Assembly (NCBI GenBank): GCA_001839685.1
Contig: MLAK01001260.1
Span: 1 to 36,635, forward strand
DNA length: 36,635 nt
Direction of reading: 5' to 3'
DNA from: Tritrichomonas foetus
Taxonomy: Eukaryota; Parabasalia; Tritrichomonadida; Tritrichomonadidae
In this document: positions 10,277-19,903 of the stretch, in pieces
Numbering within the stretch: the first letter of the stretch is position 1
How the letters are laid out: every line of letters begins with the position of its first letter
Notes under the pieces: generated by a model
Told to the model about the DNA's origin: nothing
Database searches by the model: none
Seen by the model: the letters and a program-made list of their open reading frames with translations, nothing else
Translations under genes and position numbers: made by a program

Positions 10277-10302
10277 CAAAGAAAATATATATATATATAT
10301 AT
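10245..10302. repeat. T32 tract followed by (AT)n
   Basis: Thirty-two consecutive T residues (10245-10276) are followed, after a short A-rich link, by about nine AT dinucleotides. This is the longest homopolymer in the window. Its length is uncertain because such tracts sequence poorly. Confidence 0.9.
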
Positions 10303-10389
10303 AGTGCATATTATGCAAAGTATAAATTAGGGTTGAGAGCTTTGAAAATATTCTTTTCCTTGGTGATTTTCATGAAATTCTTATAAATA

Positions 10390-10721
10390 TTGGTAATTTC
10401 CACGATTTCAAAAGTTTACGACCCAAATTGCAGTTTTTTGCGATAAGTAAATATCTTTGTACTGCCTGCAATCTATCCTTACAAAAAGCTTTATATAAAG
10501 ATACAAATGATAATTGATGCTTGGAAACGAATAAAATAAAATTTTTGTCTCAAGTTGTATTGAAACCGATTTACAATCCCACTTTTTGTATATTCATTTT
10601 GCCGATACTTTATCTCCACGGTATATTTGAATTCATTTTGCACAACTTCAAAATGTTTAGCGATTCATTCCCAATATTTCTATCAATTGTGATTATTTCT
10701 CAGTGTTCTGGAATTAATTGA
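10390..10721 (+). pseudogene. Possible decayed gene, unidentified
   Basis: About 110 codons read in one frame with a single internal TGA. The sequence includes LRPKLQFFAISKYLCTACN before the stop and FLSQVVLKPIYNPTF after it. There is no ATG start, and I recognise no family. Composition is less simple than the flanking spacer. A chance open stretch is possible. Confidence 0.25.
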
Positions 10722-10971
10722 CATTGAAACAACTTAAAACGTAAATATCATAATATGATGGTGAATCATATATCTGAAATAGAATATAATCAAGAAAACT
10801 TTACTTAAGATTCAATGCATCTGTTAAAAAGCTTTTAAATTATTTAGTTTATTTTTCGATGATTTAAAATTTGATTCATTAATGATTTTGAATGAGGCAG
10901 GTCAGTCACTTTTTATCATCTCATGACTTCATAATTTAAATCCAATTCAGAAAGCAATTGTACATAAGAAA

Positions 10972-11559
10972 ATGGCTGATATTTGTATCGCAGAAAGCAA
11001 CTCATCAAGCGTGAGAATTCAATCAATAAATATAGAAACAACAGTTCCACATTCAACATTAAGAAAGAGATTCTCTGGACAAGAAGATTCGACACTGAAA
11101 CATGTAATTCAAGAACTGAATGTTCGCAATTGGGAAGAAGCTGCGAAATATCTGCCTGGAAGAACAGCAAGGCAATGCAGGGACAGGTACAACAACTATT
11201 TATTTAAAGAAATTTCGAATAAACCTTGGAGTGAAGAAGAAGATTTAATAATTCTCACAAACTACCCTTTATTTGGTACGCACTGGGTGAAGATATCAAA
11301 ATTTTTAGTTGGACGTTCTGGTAATAATGTCAAAAATCGTTGGTATAAATATTTATCGAAGCACTACAACGAGCTTATGGTCAAATATGATTTTATCCAG
11401 AAGTCAAATCAAAAAGCTGTTGATGCGATAAAAGCAAAAAAGATAGAAGAAGAAAAAGTGAAAATAGATGATTGTTGGGATATTTTCGGAAATCCGATTG
11501 AATGGGAATTTTTCCAAAACAATAATGATGCTCTAGAGTCCTTAAATTGTTTCTTTTAG
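10972..11559 (+). CDS. R2R3-type Myb DNA-binding protein
   Basis: This 195-residue protein has two Myb repeats. The first spans about residues 33-79 (FSGQEDSTLKHVI, then NWEEAAKYLPGRTARQCRDRY). The second spans about 84-130 (KPWSEEEDLIILTNY, then HWVKISKFLVGRSGNNVKNRWY). The first repeat has Phe in place of the first core Trp; the second keeps its Trp residues. The recognition-helix patterns RTARQCRDRY and RSGNNVKNRW are typical. Trichomonads carry a large family of such small Myb proteins, some of which bind core promoter elements upstream of genes. The rest is a charged tail with no domain I recognise. A nuclear transcription regulator is the likely role; its target cannot be told from sequence. 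Confidence 0.92.
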   Translation: MADICIAESNSSSVRIQSINIETTVPHSTLRKRFSGQEDSTLKHVIQELNVRNWEEAAKYLPGRTARQCRDRYNNYLFKEISNKPWSEEEDLIILTNYPLFGTHWVKISKFLVGRSGNNVKNRWYKYLSKHYNELMVKYDFIQKSNQKAVDAIKAKKIEEEKVKIDDCWDIFGNPIEWEFFQNNNDALESLNCFF

Positions 11560-12167
11560 AAAATATAATTTGTCTAGATCGTATAGTTTACGTAAGTAAA
11601 AGGAAAATTAATAATTTGGATATACCTTATTATTTATCTCAAATATAGAAATACTCCTGTGATTTATGTATTTTTGTTGAAAAAATGGTACTGATAGAAA
11701 ATTAGAATTCGTTTTTATGAGAACATTGAATTTTGAATAAATTCGATTTGACAATAAATAGTGTTTGAATATTGCCAAATAATGAATTTGATCAGAAACA
11801 TTTCGGAAATAAATCTAAATTTCATTGAAAAACTTTGAAATATTCAAGTTTATTTTATTTTGTCTCTCGAATAATAATCAAAAATTTATGAAGAAGATTT
11901 TCTTGTTAATTTTTTGAGTGTGAATTCTCCTTTCAAAAATTTTATATTATGATAGAAAAGCTCGATCAACAATTTGAATATCGACAAATTGACAATCAAT
12001 AAATAATTGTGAATTTTTCATGTAATAGTTTAAATAAACTTTATGTTCTTTTGCAAAGCATTATTCATATGAAACATTTTTGGAAAACATGTTCATAATA
12101 TTGAATAAAATCTGGAAATTTTGAGAAAGTAATAATCAAAAAGTTTAACTTCATGATTTTAGATGGT
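11560..12167. other. Convergent intergenic spacer
   Basis: The spacer lies between the 3' ends of the Myb gene and the helical-repeat gene. It is AT-rich and I see no gene, repeat or RNA in it. Confidence 0.6.
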
Positions 12168-13698
12168 TTACGGATAAAATTGATTCAAAATAATTTGAGC
12201 GGCTTCAGCAACAATTTCATCATTAGATTCTGTTAATTTCCCAAGTGTTTCATATCCACCACATTCCATAAACAAATTATGAATTATATTAGAAGTTTCA
12301 TCTGGTGAATTGAGTATTTGATATAAAACATCAAGTTCATATTTAACTGTTGATGGTGAAGCAACATCTAAATAATCGATCATCATTTGCATATTTTCAT
12401 GTGTTTGGAAAAGAGGATAAACAATACGAGTGTTGAATTTCGCCAAAGAAAAAAGAAGCCAGAAAATTTCATCTTTCTCTTTATATGATGTGTATTTTAA
12501 CATAGTCAAAAAATTCTCAATATGTTGATGATGAACAAGCGATTCGAATAAATTAAAGTTCATTGTTAAGTAATTAGATATGCATCTCATTGCTGCAATT
12601 CGAATGTTCTCACTTCCACAAAAACAAAATGGAAATATAACGTCAAAAAGCTGATTTTGATTGAATCGATAATTGGCCTCGTCCTGAGAAGTGTAACAAA
12701 ATCGTGTTAATAGGTTAAAAACGTTGATTATTACTTTTTCATCATTTCTAGAACAATAATCTTTACATTTATCGAAAATTGGTGTGTTCATACATAAAAA
12801 TGAAGAGTCATTAGAATTGGCGGAAAAAATTCTCAATATTAATAATCCATAATTAATAAGGACACTGTCTGAAGCTTGTAAAAGATGAAAGATTATTGAC
12901 CTGAGTGAATCATTTGGATTTAACACAACACCATGGAATAAAGTCGATCGAGCGATATTATAATTAAAAGTACAATCAGAATTATTTTCTAATTTCATAT
13001 TTTTCAATTTTTGAATTAATTCGGCAATTTTTTGAAAATCATTCAATTTTGTTTCCTGGGTGTTTTTTTTGGGAGGTGGGTCTTTAATACATTGAATAAG
13101 TCTTTCAGTGATGCCCGCCATATAATGAAGAAGTTTTAAGGAGTTTGCTCGATTTAGAAAATTATATGCAAAATCAAAAAAATTATATGAAATCAAACAA
13201 ATTCTTGAAAATTGTGATGAATTTACCATGTTATTGATTATTTTGAGGCATGTCAATAAAATGTTATCATTTGGTGAAGTCAAGCTCAGAAAAAGTGATG
13301 GAATTATATTAAAACTAATAAGTTCAGCAATGATGAGTGGGGATTGATAGGATAAGTTAAGAATAGCTCGAAAAATGCTTAATGGATAAAATTGAAGTGA
13401 GCAAAGGGTTTTAAAGGCGTCTGATTGAATAATTAATCTTTTTGTTGAAAAATCGTCTATTTTGGTTAATTCTAAAAAATTCGAGGTGCCTCTTTGGATC
13501 CAGTCTTTGTTTTTCGATTGTAGAGTGGAATTTATACTGTTCAAATTTGCGATAAGATTTTGATAATCTTCAAGCGACAAAAAACTGTCCTTCTCGTCTT
13601 CGTTGTCTTCAAAAAATCGTTCCTTTAGTTTTAAATAGTTTGTTTTAATGGAAATATCAGAAGTTTTGTAATCCTGAAAATTCACTTTTTAGTGACAT
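12168..13698 (-). CDS. Armadillo/HEAT-like helical-repeat protein, frameshifted near its start
   Basis: The main frame encodes about 505 residues of leucine-rich amphipathic helices, including LLTCLKIINNMVNSS, NYGLLILRIFSANS and RIAAMRCISNYLTMN. These read as armadillo/importin-alpha-like repeats throughout. I cannot name an orthologue. The main frame has no ATG near its beginning: its first candidate codon is GTG at 13685, just after an in-frame TAA. Thirteen bases upstream, an ATG at 13696-13698 follows a TCATTTAAC initiator, but it is out of frame. Removing one A from the run of five A residues (13686-13690) would join them as MSLKVNFQDYK. So this is a sequencing error, a real frameshift mutation, or an unusual start. 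The protein probably mediates protein-protein contacts. Confidence 0.75.
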
Positions 13699-13707
13699 GT
13701 TAAATGA
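13699..13707 (-). promoter_or_regulatory. Inr-like element of the helical-repeat gene
   Basis: TCATTTAAC lies immediately upstream of the ATG at 13698 on the minus strand. Pattern and spacing fit the trichomonad initiator. It argues that this ATG is the intended start despite the apparent frameshift a few codons later. Confidence 0.45.
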
Positions 13708-14138
13708 AAAAGAATGATTGTTTCTCATGATCTCTTTCTCAGATTCGTTGAGAAATCACAATTTATTTGATTTGACGAAAGATTCACTTTTTATTTACCG
13801 ACAAGTAAAAATGGGCCCATTTTAAATTCGATGATTTCCTTTTGGCAAAAAAAATCATAATGAAGAAAAATGATGAAAACTATGACTGAAGAAATTTTGT
13901 GAACTACTGTATATTTGTCCCTAAAATCTGGGAATAAAAATTTTATTCGCGATAATACTTCACTATATGGTGATAAAATCACTCCAAAATTTTGGATAAA
14001 ATTGAATAACATTTTTTATGACGCAAACTATTTTTCTATAAATTATTTGAAATTTGAATGAATTCGAAAAATATGAAACGTTTTTAGCGGATCTTTTATT
14101 ATAAAATTTACATTCAATTTTTATCTTCATTTATTTAA
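13708..14138. other. Divergent promoter region
   Basis: The region lies between the divergent helical-repeat and PP2C genes and must contain both promoters. A 73-codon ATG-started minus-strand frame (13791-14012) is present but looks like no known protein, so I do not call it. Confidence 0.5.
14127..14135 (+). promoter_or_regulatory. Inr-like element of the PP2C gene
   Basis: TCATTTATT lies about 10 bases before the ATG and closely fits the trichomonad initiator TCA(C/T)T(T/A). The very short predicted leader is normal in this group. Confidence 0.5.
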
Positions 14139-15083
14139 ATGAAAGCCAAAGAACATAGAGAACATAAAACTATCATCTCCCATGAAGACCATAAAATCTC
14201 AAAACTTCATAATGATAAACAATTACATGAAATCCATGTAAAAAGAAGTCCCAAAATTGCCAAAGAATATATTGAACCAGTTGAGATACCAGATAATTTA
14301 GATGAACAAGAAGACACTAAAGTAACTGATTTAATTTTTATTGGCCATCAACATTATCAAGTTGGTCATTTTGCAACAATTGGAAAAAGACCAACAATGG
14401 AAGATTCAACATCCATTGTTGGTGATGTGATTGGTAATGGATCACAATACTATGCTGTTTTTGATGGACATGGTGGAGATGAAGTCGCAAAATACTGCTC
14501 TAGAAACCTATATAAAGAATTTGCACATCGTTATGAAAATGCAGAAAAAATTCAAGAAACTTTAAAAGCATCAATTCTAGAAATGAATAAAGATTTAATC
14601 GCTAAATACCCTGAATGTGGAAGTACAGCTGCTATTGTGGTAGTTGCAAATGATATAATATACACTGCTAATATGGGTGATGCTAGAATTATTATTTCAA
14701 ATGAAAATAATCAAATAAAAAGACTATCATATGATCATCGTGCATCTGATCCTTATGAAAAGAAACTCATTGAAGCCAAAGGAGGAAAAGTTTTTATGGG
14801 AAGAATATATGGAATGTTAATGGTTTCACGTTGTTTGGGTGATGGCATATTCGATGGACTTTTGATTAATGAACCTTATATGACAAAAACTACTAGAAAA
14901 AATGGAATGATTCTCATTATTGGATGTGATGGTGTTTGGGATGTAATGAGAGATGATGAAGCAATGAATATTGCTAAAGAAGCAAAATCCCCAGAAGAAG
15001 CAGCTCAAAAAATTGTTAAAGAAGCGCTTGATCGAGGATCAACTGATAATGTGTCATGTGTTGTTGTTAATCTATCCAAGTAA
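14139..15083 (+). CDS. PP2C-family (PPM) Ser/Thr protein phosphatase
   Basis: This 314-residue, metal-dependent protein phosphatase removes phosphate from Ser/Thr. A His/Lys-rich N-terminal extension of about 70 residues precedes the catalytic domain. The PPM motifs occur in order: RPTMED, VFDGHGG, CGSTA, ANMGDAR, SYDHRASD, SRCLGD, GCDGVWDV and DRGSTDNVS. The metal-binding aspartates in the MED, DGHGG, CDG and TDN motifs are all present, so the enzyme should be active. Length fits a single-domain PP2C. I see no signal peptide or membrane segment, so it is probably cytosolic or nuclear. An initiator stands just before the ATG. The substrate is unknown. Confidence 0.96.
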   Translation: MKAKEHREHKTIISHEDHKISKLHNDKQLHEIHVKRSPKIAKEYIEPVEIPDNLDEQEDTKVTDLIFIGHQHYQVGHFATIGKRPTMEDSTSIVGDVIGNGSQYYAVFDGHGGDEVAKYCSRNLYKEFAHRYENAEKIQETLKASILEMNKDLIAKYPECGSTAAIVVVANDIIYTANMGDARIIISNENNQIKRLSYDHRASDPYEKKLIEAKGGKVFMGRIYGMLMVSRCLGDGIFDGLLINEPYMTKTTRKNGMILIIGCDGVWDVMRDDEAMNIAKEAKSPEEAAQKIVKEALDRGSTDNVSCVVVNLSK

Positions 15084-15487
15084 TACGATACTAATAATAA
15101 ATATAATAAATATATAAATAATTATTCTATAGCTAAGTAAAGTTATACATCTGCACTATGACCAAAAGCTAAGCCAAATAAGTAAATTCGCCTTAGAATT
15201 GACCCAAAATGGTAGTAATCTTTTTAAAGTTTAGTCGTAATGCGGATGGATAGGTAAAGTAGAATTAGTGATTCGAGTGGAAAGGGATTATTTTTTTATG
15301 ATTTGGATTTTGTGATATGAAAAAATGTAAATGTGATGTGAATCTTTGAATTATGTTTTCAATTCTTGAACATTGAATTTTCGCTCACTTTTTGAATATT
15401 TCTCGATTAAGTTTTTGAATGATTTGAACGTTATTTTGGCGCCATTTAGAGCGACCGTTTATTATACTATCTAACATTTTCCACTGA
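15084..15487. other. Intergenic spacer
   Basis: This is AT-rich DNA between the PP2C gene and the coiled-coil gene. The last 60 bases are less AT-rich and contain the palindrome TTGGCGCCA around 15435-15445, which may be regulatory. Nothing else is visible. Confidence 0.5.
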
Positions 15488-18400
15488 ATGAGCGATTTTT
15501 CCTCTTCTCGCTTCGGCCAAAATGACGATATTCAACAAAGTCTTGAGAAAACATTAAAATTACTCGCGGAAAGCGAACAGGAAAAAAATGATTTAAAACT
15601 CGAGCTTTTATCAGTAAAAAGAGATTTAAGAGAAATTAAAAGGCAAAAGGATGATTACTTATTATCAAACGACAGCGATTCACTCAATTTTTACTCAAAT
15701 CAAATTAATACAGATATCTATAATAATAAGATAAATAGCCAATCAAGTGATTTCCCTGAATCACTAATTAGGTCAGAAATTACATCGTTTTACCTTTTTG
15801 CACAGAACTGCTATCATAAATGCTTAATCAATGATTCAATCAGCGAAGAAATCAAAGAACAACTGAAATCGAGCTCATCAAAGCTTCAAGAAATAAGTGA
15901 AAACAATAAATCACTTGACTCTAAATTATCCAACTTTTTTGGTGAAATTCATGATTTTTGTCAAATTTGTGTTGATGCATTAAATGATAGTTTTCCTTCT
16001 AATTCTGCTATTTCTCAACAAGTTCATGATGCTGAAATGCAGAAGATCAAACTTCAAAATCAAACATTTTCGTTGCAACAAAAATTTAACGAAGAAAGCG
16101 AAAAAAGCCAAAGCTTAAAAGAACAAATCGAAAGAGAACACAAATTAATGAAAGATTTTACCAGGCAATTTTCCTTATTGTCACCAATAAAAGATGATGC
16201 TCGATTTATTGAAAGAAATTTGAATTTAATTAAAGAACAAATGAATCAAAATGAAAATGCAGCAAATGAAAATTCATCAAAAATGACTCAAATTATTTCC
16301 ATGATTTCTGAATTTTTGAAGGATCAAGGAAGTTTAGTTGGTTTACCAATTCAAACAGACGAGCCCTCTATCTTGAAAAGACTTTTAGCTGATTTTAAAG
16401 CAAAATATAATCAAAATGAAACGATTATTCAGAATATTTTAGCTTCACTGTCATTAACAACAACAGAAGCAAGTAAAATCAGCAAAGAGATTACAAAATT
16501 GCTCAATGATAAGAAAACCCTTCAGCAACTACAAAAAGAGCTAAATGATACTAGAACTAAGAATCAATCATTGGAATTGAGCTTAAATGATTTAAGTAGT
16601 AAAAATAAGCAAACATCTGATAGTTATGCATCAATAGCCACAAAAGTTCAACAGCTTAAAAATAGAGTTGAAGAATTAGAAAATGAAAAGAATAGACTTG
16701 AAGATGAGAATCACCAACTTTCCTTAAATTGCTCTGTTTTGACAAATGAAAATCAAATACTTGACCAACAAAAATTGAAAGCAAATAGTAGTTTATCAAA
16801 AGCTGAATTAGAAGTTTCAAATTTAAACGATAAAGTAGCAACGCTCCAAGCCAATGTTGATGATTTAACTGAAAGAAATAGATATTTAACTCAGCAAATT
16901 GAAGCAGCCTTGCATACTAATAGTCAATTATCTTTAAGGTCTTCACAATTAACAGATGATAATCAAAATCTATCTGGTGAATTAGAGAATTTAACACAGA
17001 GTCATAATGGACTTTCAACCGAACTCAAATTGAAAAACGAAAATATCGAAAGGTTGACCAAATCTTTACAAATTGCGAATTCGCAGGTAAGCGATTTAAG
17101 AGCGAGACTTTTAGCTTCAACTGATGAAAATAGAAAACTTAAAGGACTTCAAGAAAAGTTAGATTCTGTTACCAAAGAAAATAGTAGCAATATTGCTGAA
17201 ATTGATCGAATTTCAAAAGAATTATTTGCACTCAACTCGGTGAAAGAAGAACTCGAAAGAACAAGTGAACAATATAAGCAATCACAAGAATCACTTGATG
17301 GACTTTTAACAGTATATCAAACTGAAAAAGAAAAGCATCAACAAATTAAACAACAAATGGCGTCTATTCATACAATGCAAGAAAAAATTGATGTTCTTCA
17401 ATCAGAAAATAATGAATTAATTGAAAAATTGGTTCAATTTCCGAAAATAATTCGAAAATATAAAGATTTAAAGGTTATTGAAAAAAGAGAAAGGATACAG
17501 CTGTCAAAACTCAGAAACATATCTTCTGAAAACTTAGCTCTTTCTGATAAATGTTTAAATCTAACGAATGAACTTCATGATATGAAAAAATTGTATACAT
17601 CTCTTGAAATTGAGCATAGTAAGATCCAGAGTGAATATGAAAAATTGAAAATTAATTTTGATGGAATCCAACAGCAAAAGCTATTACTTGAGAAAAATCA
17701 AAATTCTATTAACTCAGATAATCACAAGTTAGCAGAATCTCTCGAAAAATATCAATCTAACCTTCAAGAATCCACATTGAAAATTGATGAGATAGAATCT
17801 ACAAAGAACTCGTTAGAATTGGAAAATAATAGTCTCAAAAAGAAGATCGAATCTTTAGAATTTGAGAAATCTGTGCAACAAAAGAATCAAGATACTTTAG
17901 AAAATGTTATTACAATTCAAAAATCAGAAAATGAAAATCTTTTAAAGAAAGTCGAAGAACTAGAAATTTTACGAAATACTAAGATTGAACTTGAAAAGAA
18001 AAACGAATCTCAAGAAATTCAAATTTCAAACCTCCGCGAAAGATTAGATAACCTCGAAAAGGCAAAAGATAATCTATCATCTTCGATTGAAAATCACAAT
18101 AATAAAAACAAAGCTCTAGAGATAGAATTGAATTCAAAAATATCAGAGTTTAATGCTATCCAATCCACATTAAACTCTCAAATAGAAACAAAGAGTTTTA
18201 TAATTAACAATCAAACGACTCAAATTGAAGATCTAAAAAGTACAATTCAAAATATATCAGAGAAATTATCACTTTATCAAACCCAAAATGAAGCAATGAA
18301 AGAACAACTAAATAATAAGTCAGCAATGCTGAAGAATCATGAAAATAAACTGAATGATCAAAATTCCTCAATTGAGTCGATGAAAGATACTATAAGTAAA

Positions 18401-19141
18401 TTATCTGAAAAGAATAGCCAGCTTAGCCAGACCACTTCTTCTCTGCTTTCCCAAATTGATGCAAAATCGCTTCAATTAGAAAGCAATGATAAAGAAATAA
18501 GTGAATTGAGAAGAGCAAATCAGACTTTAACTTCATCACTTGATCGATCATCTTTAAAGATTTCAGAACTACAATCAAACAAACTTGCGCAATCTCAACT
18601 TGAAAAAGATCACCACATGTTACAACAGAAACTAGAAGAAAGTGCGAGACAAAATGAACGTTTAATTAAAACAATGGCCAGAATGAAAGGAAAAATGGAA
18701 ACTATCCTTTCTAATAATGAAATGCTCCTGAAGAGAATCGATAAATTTAATGTGAAAATGCAACAAATTCAAGAAGAAAATGATCAAAAAGATAATCAAA
18801 TACAGAAATTGAAAAGATTTATTAAGTCCCAAGAAGTTTCTTATGAAGAATCTGAACGCCAGCGTGCAGAATTGGCCGAAAAGGTTAATCGCACAGAAGG
18901 AAGGGATGTTTGGGATTTAATGAAGAAAGTCGAAAATAGTCTCTTTTCATTCCCAATTGATCGAGATACTATTAAAGGTGATGGTTCTATTATTTCTAAA
19001 CTAAAGTCTATTGATTCAATGGTGAGTAGAGTCAGAACCCTTTACGATGAACAGGATCGTTCTCTTGAACGATTGACTTCATTGACATCCACACAACATG
19101 ATACAATAGTTAGAATGTCTCAAGGAAAACCAACAAAATGA
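15488..19141 (+). CDS. Large coiled-coil protein, family unknown
   Basis: The product has 1217 residues and is almost entirely predicted coiled coil, rich in E, K, Q, N, L and S with heptad leucines, from about residue 10 to 1140. A short non-coiled stretch lies near residues 55-180 and contains several cysteines (FYLFAQNCYHKC, HDFCQICVDAL). The C-terminal 80 residues are less repetitive (DVWDLMKKVENSLFSFPIDR) and end in a basic tail. There is no motor head, signal peptide, membrane segment or GRIP motif that I can see. Coiled coils of this size commonly serve as golgins, centrosomal or basal-body proteins, or cytoskeletal scaffolds. Coiled-coil composition alone cannot decide between them. 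The reading frame is continuous, starts with ATG, and ends in TGAATAAA. Confidence 0.85.
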   Translation: MSDFSSSRFGQNDDIQQSLEKTLKLLAESEQEKNDLKLELLSVKRDLREIKRQKDDYLLSNDSDSLNFYSNQINTDIYNNKINSQSSDFPESLIRSEITSFYLFAQNCYHKCLINDSISEEIKEQLKSSSSKLQEISENNKSLDSKLSNFFGEIHDFCQICVDALNDSFPSNSAISQQVHDAEMQKIKLQNQTFSLQQKFNEESEKSQSLKEQIEREHKLMKDFTRQFSLLSPIKDDARFIERNLNLIKEQMNQNENAANENSSKMTQIISMISEFLKDQGSLVGLPIQTDEPSILKRLLADFKAKYNQNETIIQNILASLSLTTTEASKISKEITKLLNDKKTLQQLQKELNDTRTKNQSLELSLNDLSSKNKQTSDSYASIATKVQQLKNRVEELENEKNRLEDENHQLSLNCSVLTNENQILDQQKLKANSSLSKAELEVSNLNDKVATLQANVDDLTERNRYLTQQIEAALHTNSQLSLRSSQLTDDNQNLSGELENLTQSHNGLSTELKLKNENIERLTKSLQIANSQVSDLRARLLASTDENRKLKGLQEKLDSVTKENSSNIAEIDRISKELFALNSVKEELERTSEQYKQSQESLDGLLTVYQTEKEKHQQIKQQMASIHTMQEKIDVLQSENNELIEKLVQFPKIIRKYKDLKVIEKRERIQLSKLRNISSENLALSDKCLNLTNELHDMKKLYTSLEIEHSKIQSEYEKLKINFDGIQQQKLLLEKNQNSINSDNHKLAESLEKYQSNLQESTLKIDEIESTKNSLELENNSLKKKIESLEFEKSVQQKNQDTLENVITIQKSENENLLKKVEELEILRNTKIELEKKNESQEIQISNLRERLDNLEKAKDNLSSSIENHNNKNKALEIELNSKISEFNAIQSTLNSQIETKSFIINNQTTQIEDLKSTIQNISEKLSLYQTQNEAMKEQLNNKSAMLKNHENKLNDQNSSIESMKDTISKLSEKNSQLSQTTSSLLSQIDAKSLQLESNDKEISELRRANQTLTSSLDRSSLKISELQSNKLAQSQLEKDHHMLQQKLEESARQNERLIKTMARMKGKMETILSNNEMLLKRIDKFNVKMQQIQEENDQKDNQIQKLKRFIKSQEVSYEESERQRAELAEKVNRTEGRDVWDLMKKVENSLFSFPIDRDTIKGDGSIISKLKSIDSMVSRVRTLYDEQDRSLERLTSLTSTQHDTIVRMSQGKPTK

Positions 19142-19903
19142 ATAAATTGTTTTTATTTTCTTAAGTTATCCTAACTTCTTTTATAATTTTTGAAATTTTC
19201 ATATATTCACAATTATATAGCTCATATGAAAAAGTTGAAATCTATGTTGTATGATTCATACAGTTTGAATCATTTTATTTAAAGCAAGTGTAATTAAAGG
19301 GCAATTACTTTTCGTCAAATCTCTTTGATATCTGTTTCCTACAAACACAACTAAATATGGCAGAAATTGAATAATACAAAATTCTAAGAAAAAAGTGGCA
19401 AAATAACAAATATAATCAGATATCCAAATCATAATATCGAAAATATGAAATTCGAAATCCCTTCCGAAAACCTATTCATGGTATATTTAAGCTCCAAAAC
19501 CCTTGTTATTTGCTCTTGAACAAAGAAAAATATATAATTTCTTCAATTTGGTCATTCTCAGTTTCACAAAAGTTATTCACAAGTTTTTCTGACATAATTG
19601 AAAGGAAGAAAAAAAAAAGAAAATTGACCTTTGGTCCTTCTTTTAGAGGATCGATGATTGTCATGACTCAATTTCAAATATATGAACTTTTTCTTTGCTA
19701 TAAACCAAATAAAGACAGAAATATTTCATGACCAAATTTATTTTGAAAGAGCACATCAACCTTTGGTCGTGAACAAGATTTTTTTTTTCAGAGATTCTCT
19801 GCGTCTCAATTTTGTGAATGAGACTCACTTTTTCTATAATAATATCATTTTTTCGATTCAAAAAATCTTGTTTCAAATCTAAATTATAAAATACGATTAT
19901 CAA
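19142..19903. other. Intergenic spacer
   Basis: This AT-rich spacer before the kinase gene holds short repeats of CCTTTGGTC (19628 and 19762 areas) and several T tracts. The frames here are short and non-ATG or low-complexity. I call no gene. Confidence 0.5.

Larger units (their letters stand above)
9881..10971. other. Intergenic spacer with homopolymer and AT repeat
   Basis: The spacer lies between the divergently transcribed enkurin and Myb genes, so it must hold both promoters. It contains a 32-base T run at 10245-10276 and an AT dinucleotide run at about 10285-10302. A possible gene remnant at 10390-10721 is listed separately. Confidence 0.6.

Noticed and set aside
13791..14012. 73-codon ATG-started minus-strand frame upstream of the helical-repeat gene
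   Set aside because: It is Phe/Ile-rich like random AT-rich DNA, has no recognisable motif, and the downstream gene has its own ATG and initiator. Not excluded, but not supported.
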